From Planctomycetota bacterium (lineage in GTDB: Bacteria; Planctomycetota; Planctomycetia; Gemmatales; Gemmataceae), in assembly GCA_021324515.1 (NCBI GenBank), contig JAJPIY010000340.1:1-37488 (forward strand): 37,488 nt of DNA. Reading direction: 5' to 3'. Numbering within the stretch: position 1 is the stretch's first letter; every line of letters begins with the position of its first letter. A program made the position numbers and the translations under genes. Below the pieces are notes generated by a model that did not search any database, was not told the origin of the DNA, and saw only the letters and a list, made by a program, of their open reading frames with translations. Below, piece after piece: positions 15,767 through 23,627 of the stretch.

Positions 15767-18700
15767 TTAAGCAGATTCGCGCAGGGTAGAAAGGACGGAT
15801 TCTTCACGGACTTGACGGACGAAGCGTTCCCAGGCCGCTGTGTTGGCCGGCGTCTCGGCACCAGCACGCACCAGATCTTCTAAAAGCGCGGCGGCATTAT
15901 CGTAGCGCTGCGCTGCGTCATCGTGATGGAAGCGGTCCAGAATGCTTTGCAATCCAGGCGGCAGTCCCTTGGCCTTACCGCTCTTACTGAGTGGCGTCAT
16001 GGCGATCCAGCCGGCCGCAATATGTCCCAGGGCGGCGAGGTCGCGGGCCGCGGACGGCTCGTCATCTTCCTGCGGCGGGGGCACGGCCAGCCACCGCGGC
16101 TCCCCCAGGCCGCACAGCTTCAGCACGCCCTCGCGCGTGAACACGAAAGAGGAGGCATGCAAGTGGCCGTGGACCAGCCCCGCCGTATGCGCCGCGTGCA
16201 AAGCCTGAGCGGCTTGCGACAGCAAGCGCAGCCACACCCCCGGAGCGCCGGCCAGTACGGGCCATTCCGTGCTCGGCAGGCCGTGCAGCCATTCTTGCAG
16301 CGCCGCTGGGCGCCCCGCAATTTCCAGCACTTCCAGCGTGGCCGCCACGTTCTCATGCTGCACCGTCGCCGCCGCTGCAAAACGCTGACGAAACTCGTCC
16401 GGACGAACCGCGTCCTCCATCTCCGATTCGGCCAGATGACGCAGCAACAATTCGCAATTGCGGCGTGGATCGAAGACGCGATAAACCGCCTCGCGCGGCG
16501 TCGCTTGCAGCCGATCGATGACGCGCACGGGACCGAGTACCAGACCTTCGAGATTGCCGGCTTCAATAAGGGCCATTTGAAAGAGCGTCAGATAATTGCC
16601 GGCCAACAACAATTGCCGTAGGGAACGCCGTTGCCGCCGTGCCTCCAGCAACAGCGCCGTCAGCGTGTCGCTGTCCACCAATTCCAACGACCGGAGCAAA
16701 TCACCCAGGTGCTGGTCGCCTGGCTCCACTTCGGTCATGATCGGCAAGATGCCGCGCTCGTCTTCCTCGGCAGCCCCTTGGCGGGATGGGGAGTCGGAGG
16801 AAACGTTGGCGTCGAGGCCGGCCAATTCACGCATTTTACGACGATACCATTCTTGCATCTCGTTTAAATGACGCTCAACCTCGCTGCGGCGTTCCCGAAC
16901 GATCTGTTCTTGTTGCTGCAATTGTTCGGCCTGTTGCGCCAGGCGGGCCGAGGCGCCGGCGATCTGTTGGGCCTGTTCGTCGACTTCGCTAGCCCGCTGT
17001 TCCAGCCGCGTCTCATTCAACTGCATTGCTTGTCTCAACTCGGCCAGTCGTCCCTGCCATTCGATGACCTGTTGGCGGAAGGCAGCCACAGCCAAGCGAT
17101 GCTCATCGCGGGCGACGTGCAAGTCCAATTCCTGTTGCCGGACGCGCTCGACCTCGGCTTGGAAATCGCGGCGCATCCGTTCCATGTCCTCGCGGCTCTG
17201 GCGGATGTAGCCGTGAATCTCGGCCAGATGTTCGCGCAATTGCTCGCGCGCCTGCGTCAAGCGGTCCAGGGCTGCCGCGGCCCGCGCCTCCAGTTCCGGT
17301 AATTGCCGGCTCAACCCCAGGATCTCTTGCCGGCTCGCTTCCAGTTCGGCGCGGCAGCGTGCGGCCTCATCCTGCGCCTTCTGACGCTCGACCTCGAAAG
17401 CAATGCGCTCCGAGGCCAACACTTGCCGCTGGCCGCCTAGTGAAGCCTGGATTTCCTCAATGCGCTGCTGCTCGGCTCGAAATTGCTTTTCCGCCTCCGC
17501 AAGCTGCCGCGCTCGTTCATCCAGTTCCGCCGCCCGTGCGCCCAATTCCTGCCGTGCCAGGTCTAGACGGGAGTCGGCGAGCTGCCGGTCCTGTTCGAGG
17601 ATCTTCGCCTGCTCGCTTAACCGGGCCGCCTCGTCTCGGAGCCGCTGTTCTTCTTCCGCTTGCCGACGCTGTTTCTCGTGGATTTCTTCGTCGCGGCGGC
17701 GCACTTGTTCTTGCAACGCGGCCAAGGCCTGCTCGGCTCGCGCCAGGGCCAACTCACGCTCGTGCAACGCCTGCTGCTCGCTCTGGAGTTTCTCTCTCTC
17801 CTGTTCCAGCTGGTTCGCACGCGCTGTCAGCAAAGCGTTCTGTTCAGCGAATTCGGCGGCCGCTGTCCGCACCTGCTCTTGCTCGGCGCGCAACTGTTTC
17901 TCCTCGTCGTCCAGCGCCGCGCGCGCTTGCCGTAGTTGGGCGACCGCCGCTTCCAGTGTGGCCTGGCGTTCCTCGAAGCGCCGCCGTTCTTCCTCGTGCA
18001 ATTCCCGTTCATTGTCCACCTCGGCGCGAATTTTCTCCGCCTCGGCCAGCCGAGTCCGCAGATCGTTTTCGCTGGCTTCCTGTAAAGCGCGCTGATCGCT
18101 GAGCGCCTGCTCTTGCCGCCGTAATTCCTCGCGCATCCGTTCTAGTCGCGTGCGCAGCGTTGCCAGCATGGCCTGCTGTCCCTCTAGCGCCGCCGCACGC
18201 TGGTCCAACTTGGCGCTTTGTTCCTCGTACTCTTTTTTCTGCTTGGCCAGGGCTTCTGTCTCGCTCGCCAAACGATTGTGCCATTCGTCGAGCTGGGCCG
18301 CTTGTTCTTCCAAATCCCGGCTATCGCGCTGCAATTGCTCGTAGCGGCGGTCGATCTCCAGGGCGCTGGCCTGCAACTGTTTCGCGCGCTGTTCCAGCGT
18401 GGCTTGAATGCGATCGAGCCGCACCAGATCGGTCTGATGTTGTTTCTGACCCTTCTCCAAGGCCGCTTCTGCTTCAATCAATTTCGCCTCGCGTTCCTGG
18501 ACTTCTTTAAAGCGCTCGCTCAGGTCGCGCTGTACTTCTTGCTGGCGGCTGACGATGAGGCGATGCTGCTCTTCCAGCAGTTGCCGCTCCCGTTGGATTT
18601 GTTCGCCGCGGCCCTCGATCTCGATCTGTTTCTGCTCTAACTCCTGCTGCCGGGCTGCCAATTCGGCCTCGGCCGCCTCTAGCCGCTGTTTGCGTTGTTG

Positions 18701-19435
18701 CAAGCGCCGGGCCGTTTTGTGGATGGCCTGCTGCTGTTTGATGAGCCGTTCGCGCCGCTCGTGATAGCGCTGATAAAGCTGCTGCCGAATCTCCGCCAGC
18801 TCGCGGCGCAGCGAGGCGTCTCCCTCTTTCTGCTTACGTAGCTCCTCATTCTGCATCGCGATTTCGTGGAGCTGGGCTTGCAATTGCGCACGCTCGGTGT
18901 CCCAGGCTTGGGCGCGTTTTTCTAACTCGGCACGCGCCCTCGCTAGTTCCTGATCGCGCTGTTGTAAGCTCACGGTTTGTTGCCGGCATTCGGTCTCCAA
19001 CTGTTCGAGCCGCGCTTGCCATTTCTGTTCGCGCTCCCCGAATTCGGTCATTCCTGCGCTCGACCGTGGATGCAGCCGAGTTGCCGATTGCACCGTCAAG
19101 ACGATCTCGACATTGCTGATAACGATGGTATCGCCATTGCGGAGATAGGCGGCAGAGACGGCCTTGCCGTTAACAAGGATCGGCAGCACGGGCGCCAGCC
19201 GTCGCAGAGTGGCGGCGTCGGCGGTACGACCAATGAGGCAAATAAGGGGCGGCAGGTTAAGGCCGGGCAAACGCAGGTCGCAGCCGGGCACGCTGCCGAT
19301 GAGGAAGCCGCCGTCGCCGACTTCATAAGTGACGGCCCGGCCGCGGCCGGAACGTACTTCGAGCCGAACCGTCGCCAGCGCGTTGTCGCCGTCATCTAGC
19401 GGCGGCGGTCGAGATGGAGACGACGCTTGGGTCAT
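15767..19435 (-). CDS. Degenerate FHA, long coiled coil and pseudokinase fusion
   Basis: A 1222-residue protein from the ATG at 19435; the frame extends 31 codons further, but the FHA fold begins after this Met. An FHA-like domain (about 20-116) keeps the 'G....D..L' and 'NG..V....L..GD.I' parts but lacks the Arg after the first Gly (IGSVPGCDLRL) and the Ser/His that contact phosphothreonine. Residues about 140-885 are a heptad-rich coiled coil of Glu, Gln, Arg and Ala. A linker like that before planctomycete kinases (LLAGNYLTLFQ near 930) leads to a kinase-like domain (about 960-1200). There HRD is replaced by HGH (about 1088), DFG by a CGLG stretch, and the VAIK Lys is absent, so it should not phosphorylate. 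It is probably a long scaffold. No membrane segment is apparent. Confidence 0.88.
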   Translation of the reverse strand: MTQASSPSRPPPLDDGDNALATVRLEVRSGRGRAVTYEVGDGGFLIGSVPGCDLRLPGLNLPPLICLIGRTADAATLRRLAPVLPILVNGKAVSAAYLRNGDTIVISNVEIVLTVQSATRLHPRSSAGMTEFGEREQKWQARLEQLETECRQQTVSLQQRDQELARARAELEKRAQAWDTERAQLQAQLHEIAMQNEELRKQKEGDASLRRELAEIRQQLYQRYHERRERLIKQQQAIHKTARRLQQRKQRLEAAEAELAARQQELEQKQIEIEGRGEQIQRERQLLEEQHRLIVSRQQEVQRDLSERFKEVQEREAKLIEAEAALEKGQKQHQTDLVRLDRIQATLEQRAKQLQASALEIDRRYEQLQRDSRDLEEQAAQLDEWHNRLASETEALAKQKKEYEEQSAKLDQRAAALEGQQAMLATLRTRLERMREELRRQEQALSDQRALQEASENDLRTRLAEAEKIRAEVDNERELHEEERRRFEERQATLEAAVAQLRQARAALDDEEKQLRAEQEQVRTAAAEFAEQNALLTARANQLEQEREKLQSEQQALHERELALARAEQALAALQEQVRRRDEEIHEKQRRQAEEEQRLRDEAARLSEQAKILEQDRQLADSRLDLARQELGARAAELDERARQLAEAEKQFRAEQQRIEEIQASLGGQRQVLASERIAFEVERQKAQDEAARCRAELEASRQEILGLSRQLPELEARAAAALDRLTQAREQLREHLAEIHGYIRQSREDMERMRRDFQAEVERVRQQELDLHVARDEHRLAVAAFRQQVIEWQGRLAELRQAMQLNETRLEQRASEVDEQAQQIAGASARLAQQAEQLQQQEQIVRERRSEVERHLNEMQEWYRRKMRELAGLDANVSSDSPSRQGAAEEDERGILPIMTEVEPGDQHLGDLLRSLELVDSDTLTALLLEARRQRRSLRQLLLAGNYLTLFQMALIEAGNLEGLVLGPVRVIDRLQATPREAVYRVFDPRRNCELLLRHLAESEMEDAVRPDEFRQRFAAAATVQHENVAATLEVLEIAGRPAALQEWLHGLPSTEWPVLAGAPGVWLRLLSQAAQALHAAHTAGLVHGHLHASSFVFTREGVLKLCGLGEPRWLAVPPPQEDDEPSAARDLAALGHIAAGWIAMTPLSKSGKAKGLPPGLQSILDRFHHDDAAQRYDNAAALLEDLVRAGAETPANTAAWERFVRQVREESVLSTLRESA

Positions 19436-19672
19436 ACGAGGAACCTGGTTTCGGAACCTGCGCGCACGGGCGAGCGAGCCGAATTGGAACGTATTCTGTC
19501 GATTTTGGAAAGGCCAACTCGTTTGCACCGGACAATACTGCGAACCCTTTTTATCTACTTTGTCCCATCGCGATTGCTTTCTGTACCCGATAGAAGAATT
19601 CCTATGCCCTCAAACCGAATGGCCCTCGCCCCTGCCTTCCCGATGACTTCCATGCTGGTCCTCTGCTCGTAT

Positions 19673-21121
19673 TTAGCCCAGCACTTCCTCCACCACTCGG
19701 CCGGACACGTCCGTCAGCCGATGTTCGCGCCCGCCGTGGAAGTACGTCAAGCGTTCATGATCGATGCCCAGCAGGTACAAAATCGTGGCATGCAGATCGT
19801 GAATGTGGACTTTGTTTTCCACAGCGGCGTAGCCGAACTCGTCGGTGGCGCCGATGGTTTGGCCGCCTTTGACGCCGCCGCCGGCCAGCCAGGTGCAAAA
19901 GCCGCGTGGACTATGATCGCGGCCCTTGCCGTTTTGGCCGGTTGGCGTGCGGCCAAATTCGCTTGTCCAGACCACCAATGTCGAATCGAGCAAGCCGCGC
20001 TGCTTCAGGTCGGTCAGCAGGGCGGCGATGGGCTGATCGGTCTCGCCGCAGTGCAACGTATGGTTGGTGAGGACGTCCTTGTGTGCATCCCAGGTTTGCT
20101 CCGCGTGGCCGCCGCCGGAATAGATCTGGACGAAGCGAACGCCACGCTCGACCAGCCGCCGCGCCAGCAGACAGCGGCGGCCGAACGGCGCCGTCTGCGG
20201 ATTGTCCAGACCGTACAGTCGCCGCGTGGCCTTGGTTTCCTGGGAAAGATCGACAGCTTCGGGTGCATGGCTCTGCATGCGGAAGGCCAATTCATAGCTG
20301 GCGATACGGGCGGCCAATTCGCTGTTGTCCGGCGTCGCTTGCTGGTGCCGTCGATTCAGCTCGGCCAACAAATCGAGTTGATTGCGCTGCTGCTTGGCGC
20401 TGACGCCCTCCGGCGGCGACAGGTTGAGGATGGGATCGCCCTGGACCCGGAACTGGGTGCCTTGATAAGCAGCCGGCATGAAGCCTTGGTTCCAATTGGG
20501 CGGTCCCGAAATTGGACCGCCGCGTGGATCGAGCAGAACTACAAAAGCTGGCAGGTTTTGATTGAGCGTGCCCAGACCGTAGCTGATCCAGGAACCGAGC
20601 GAGGGATAGCCCAGGCGCAGATAGCCGGTGTTCATTTGCAACAGGCCGGAGCCGTGGGCGAAGCTGTCGGCGCGCATGCTGCGCAGGATGCACAGGTCAT
20701 CGACGCAGCGGGCCAGGTGCGGGAACAATTCGGAAACTTCGATGCCGGATTGGCCGTGCTTGCGAAACTTGCTTACCGAGCCGAGCAACGTACCCGGATG
20801 GCGCACCTTGAACAACGGATCACGGTCAAGGTTTGGCATCGGTTGGCCGCTGCGCCGATTCAATTCGGGTTTGGGATCAAACGTCTCCAGGTGGCTGACC
20901 CCGCCGTACATGAACAGACAGATGACGGCCTTGGCCGTGGCCGGATGATGCGGCAGGCGCGGGGCCGAGGAAGCATCACCGGCTGCAACGGCGCGAGCGG
21001 AGTGCCCGAAGAACCCATCCTCGGCGAGCAGAGCAGTTAGGGCCACCGCACCGAAACCGCCGCCGGCCTGCCACAAGAAATCACGCCGTGTCTGGGCCAT
21101 GCTATCTACCGCCCTCGTCAT
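19673..21121 (-). CDS. DUF1501 domain protein, Tat-exported
   Basis: A DUF1501 (sulfatase-like fold) protein of 482 residues when started at 21121. A twin-arginine signal is present with Arg12-Arg13 in TRRDFLW and a hydrophobic stretch after it, so a folded protein would be exported. Family features include 'CLFMYGGVSHLETFDPKP', 'WTSEFGRTP' and 'GRDH.P.GF..WLAGGGVKGG'. DUF1501 proteins are expanded in planctomycetes and are usually paired with a DUF1549/DUF1553 gene, as here; the substrate is unproven, though a role in polysaccharide metabolism has been proposed. AAGGAGG eight bases upstream supports the 21121 start. An ATG at 21157 overlapping the upstream stop codon (ATGA) is the alternative; it would push the twin Arg to residues 24-25. 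Confidence 0.92.
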   Translation of the reverse strand: MTRAVDSMAQTRRDFLWQAGGGFGAVALTALLAEDGFFGHSARAVAAGDASSAPRLPHHPATAKAVICLFMYGGVSHLETFDPKPELNRRSGQPMPNLDRDPLFKVRHPGTLLGSVSKFRKHGQSGIEVSELFPHLARCVDDLCILRSMRADSFAHGSGLLQMNTGYLRLGYPSLGSWISYGLGTLNQNLPAFVVLLDPRGGPISGPPNWNQGFMPAAYQGTQFRVQGDPILNLSPPEGVSAKQQRNQLDLLAELNRRHQQATPDNSELAARIASYELAFRMQSHAPEAVDLSQETKATRRLYGLDNPQTAPFGRRCLLARRLVERGVRFVQIYSGGGHAEQTWDAHKDVLTNHTLHCGETDQPIAALLTDLKQRGLLDSTLVVWTSEFGRTPTGQNGKGRDHSPRGFCTWLAGGGVKGGQTIGATDEFGYAAVENKVHIHDLHATILYLLGIDHERLTYFHGGREHRLTDVSGRVVEEVLG

Positions 21122-21129
21122 GAGCATGT

Positions 21130-21136
21130 CCTCCTT
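21130..21136 (-). promoter_or_regulatory. Ribosome binding site for the DUF1501 gene
   Basis: AAGGAGG on the minus strand, eight bases before the ATG at 21121 and two before another ATG at 21127. It lies inside the longer frame that starts at 21157, and is the reason for preferring the internal start. Confidence 0.6.
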
Positions 21137-21153
21137 CGCCATCGCGGTCTGCA

Positions 21154-23214
21154 TCATCCGATGTAGAAGAATTCATTCGTGTTTAACAGCACGACGCAGA
21201 AAGCAGCCAACGCTCGCTGGCGGGCGTCGCCGGCGGATTGGCCGCAGCTGCGGGCGTCGGCCTCGATTTGCCGCTCTTGCCGAGACAAGAAATCGAGGGC
21301 CAGGCGCAGTTCCTCGGGCTGCGGCGGCCGGCACAAAGCCAACAAGAAGGCGCGGCGGACTTGCGCCGCTGGGTCTTCTCCCGCTTCGCGGCGCAGCCGA
21401 GCCGCCCAATGCGCCGCCTGTTCTTGTACGAAAGCGCCGTTGAGAAACGTCAGCGCCTGCGGCGCTGTGGTCGAAAGCGGCCGTTGCTCGCAACTGCAAG
21501 TGGTATCCGGCGTATCGAGCAATTCCAATTCCGGTACGGCCAGCGAACGTTTGCAAAACACGTAGATGCTCCGCCGCGCTGCCTGACGGGGCGAAGACTG
21601 CCCCCAGCCGTCGCCGGGCCGCGATTGACCTTCGAGCACGGCCCGCGGCAGCGGCGGGAAAACACTCGGCCCGCCGCGCTGCGGATTGAGCTGACCACTG
21701 ACGGCCAAGATCGAATCGCGCACGGCCTCGGCCTCCAGCCGCCGCTGCCGCCAACGACCGAACAACGCCCCTTTCTGCTCGCCGCGGCTGACGTCTGCAT
21801 CGGAAGCCGAGGAAGTCTGATAAGCGTGGGAAAGCACAAGCAGGCGATGCAGCGGCTTGAGACGCCAACCCTGGGCCATGAACCAGTCGGCCAACCAATC
21901 GAGCAATTCGGGATGAGACGGCCGCGCGCCCATGACGCCAAAATCGTTGGGCGTCGCCACCAGCCCTTTGCCAAAATGATGCATCCAGACACGATTGACA
22001 AGTACGCGGGCCGTGAGCGGATTGTCGGGGCTGGTGATCCAATTGGCCAACCACAGACGCCGGCCGGTCGAATGGGCCAACGGCGTCGGCGGCGCCGGCT
22101 GCCGACGGACCAGCACGGCCGGCAAGCCCGGCGACACAGCAACCGTCGCCCGCTTGGGATCGCCGCGACGGAAGAGGTGTGTCACCGGCGCTTGCGGACT
22201 ATCCTCGTACCAGATGTGTGCCTGCGGGGGTTGCGGCGTTTGGAACTTTGCCATCAGGTTCAGTTGTGGCGCAGCCAAGAAGCGCGGCTGGCCGCTCAGG
22301 GCCGGCAGCAGCGCTCCTGTCAACAGCGCGGTCTGCATCCCAACACTGCCCCAGTAGCCCTGTAGCTCTTCCTCGCTGCCGACAAAGCGTTCGTGTTCTC
22401 TGCGATGCGTCGCCGATACGACGACCTCTGGCCGTTTGAGCGGCTCAAAAACGGCCAGCATCCGATAGTAGTCGGCCTGGCTGAATGGCTCGAATTTGTG
22501 ATCGTGACAGCGCGCGCAGCGAAGCGTCAGGGCGAGGAACGCCGTCGCCGTGGTGCCCAGCACATCATCGAGTTGATCGTAGCGATCAACGAGAAAATCG
22601 GCCGGCTCGTCATCCCAGGTGCCCAGACGTAGGAACGTGGTGGCGATTTGCGTCTCGGCGTTGGAACCGGGCAATTCATCGCCGGCAATCTGCTCGCGGG
22701 CAAATTGATCGAACGGCTTATCGCGGTTGAACGAATCGATGACGTAATCGCGGTAGCGCCAGGCGTTGGGTTTGGCGCCGTCGCGTTCGTAGCCATTGCT
22801 CTCCGCATAGCGCGCCACGTCGAGCCAGTGCCGCGCCCAGCGTTCGCCGTATTCCGGCCGGGCCAACAGTCGATCGACGACACGGGCGAAGGCATCGGGA
22901 GAAGGATCTTCGAGGAACGCTTGTTGTTCTTCGGGAGTGGGAGGCAGGCCGATCAGGTCGAGATAAACACGGCGTAGCAGCGTGCGTTTATCCACGTCCG
23001 GGGCCAGTTGCAGTCCCGCTTTTTCCAATCGCGCCAACAGGAACGCATCGATGGGCGAGCGTGGCCAATCGCGCTGGCGCACAGGAGGAATGGGCACGGG
23101 CCGCACCGGCTGGAACGCCCAGTGAGCGCTCCGCGGAAGCGTCTCCGCTGCGAGTGCGGAGACAGAGACGGCGAGCAGAAAGAATAGCCCCAAAGAAACA
23201 CGCGAGCCAGTCAT
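21154..23214 (-). CDS. DUF1549/DUF1553 (PSD1) protein without the cytochrome domain
   Basis: A 686-residue exported protein with a type I signal peptide (residues 1-22, Ala-Leu-Ala-Ala). The DUF1549 domain covers about 50-255, with 'RRVYLDLIGLPPTP', 'YGERWARHWLDVARYAES' and CARCHDHKFEP near 235. The DUF1553 domain covers about 400-660, with 'NPLTARVLVNRVWMHHFG' and 'L..LSHAYQ'. The family is nearly confined to planctomycetes and relatives; its function is unknown. Many members begin with a cytochrome c-like PSCyt1 domain bearing CxxCH; here the mature protein begins directly at DUF1549. GGAGG is seven to nine bases before the ATG. The downstream DUF1501 gene starts at or near its stop codon, implying coupled translation. 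Confidence 0.93.
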   Translation of the reverse strand: MTGSRVSLGLFFLLAVSVSALAAETLPRSAHWAFQPVRPVPIPPVRQRDWPRSPIDAFLLARLEKAGLQLAPDVDKRTLLRRVYLDLIGLPPTPEEQQAFLEDPSPDAFARVVDRLLARPEYGERWARHWLDVARYAESNGYERDGAKPNAWRYRDYVIDSFNRDKPFDQFAREQIAGDELPGSNAETQIATTFLRLGTWDDEPADFLVDRYDQLDDVLGTTATAFLALTLRCARCHDHKFEPFSQADYYRMLAVFEPLKRPEVVVSATHRREHERFVGSEEELQGYWGSVGMQTALLTGALLPALSGQPRFLAAPQLNLMAKFQTPQPPQAHIWYEDSPQAPVTHLFRRGDPKRATVAVSPGLPAVLVRRQPAPPTPLAHSTGRRLWLANWITSPDNPLTARVLVNRVWMHHFGKGLVATPNDFGVMGARPSHPELLDWLADWFMAQGWRLKPLHRLLVLSHAYQTSSASDADVSRGEQKGALFGRWRQRRLEAEAVRDSILAVSGQLNPQRGGPSVFPPLPRAVLEGQSRPGDGWGQSSPRQAARRSIYVFCKRSLAVPELELLDTPDTTCSCEQRPLSTTAPQALTFLNGAFVQEQAAHWAARLRREAGEDPAAQVRRAFLLALCRPPQPEELRLALDFLSRQERQIEADARSCGQSAGDARQRALAAFCVVLLNTNEFFYIG

Positions 23215-23309
23215 GGCGCCTCCGGGACGATGGCGGGTGGAGGAAAGAAAGCGGGGGCGGCGACTGCGAGCAATCCGTACTCACATCTGCCTAAATAGTA
23301 GTCGGATCG

Positions 23310-23627
23310 CTAAGCGGTCGGCAAGAGAAATCCAGCCTGGTCCTGGTATAGGGCCAGAGAGTTTTGAGAAGGCCCTTCTGGTTCGCCGCCGCTGACAGGA
23401 GGCAACAGAGCAACCTCTTGTTGCGGTGAGAGCACCAGCGAATCAGCCGCGAATTCGTCCCCGACCGCCAAGGCCGAGCGCCTCAGCAACGAGGACAACG
23501 CTGGATAGTCAGCGGCGAGGCGGCAACGCAGCTCGGCGATGGTGGCGCCGTCGGGCAACTCCACGCACAGGACCGCGGCGCCGGCGAGGTCACGAGCACG
23601 TGCGAACAGGCGGACGTAGACAATCAT
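23310..23627 (-). CDS. moaD: MoaD/ThiS-family sulfur carrier with a C-terminal extension
   Basis: A 105-residue ubiquitin-like protein. MoaD donates sulfur to make molybdopterin together with MoaE. The fold is visible as 'VRLFARARDLAG', 'ELPDGATIAELRCRLAADYP', 'LAVGDEFA' and 'EVALLPPVSGG' (residues 5-81). In MoaD the Gly-Gly is normally the C-terminus and its last Gly becomes the thiocarboxylate; here 24 further residues (82-105) follow. The carrier would need trimming, or it works differently. The start ATG (23627-23625) overlaps the upstream oxidoreductase stop (ATGA), indicating translational coupling. No moaE, moaA or moeB is in the window. The frame is open further upstream, but that part is only antisense-like translation of the oxidoreductase gene. 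Confidence 0.85.
   Translation of the reverse strand: MIVYVRLFARARDLAGAAVLCVELPDGATIAELRCRLAADYPALSSLLRRSALAVGDEFAADSLVLSPQQEVALLPPVSGGEPEGPSQNSLALYQDQAGFLLPTA

Noticed and set aside
19427-21040. A 537-codon open frame on the plus strand
   Set aside because: It lies antisense to the DUF1501 gene, which has clear family motifs and a ribosome binding site. Long antisense frames are expected in GC-rich DNA, and this one has no recognisable domain.
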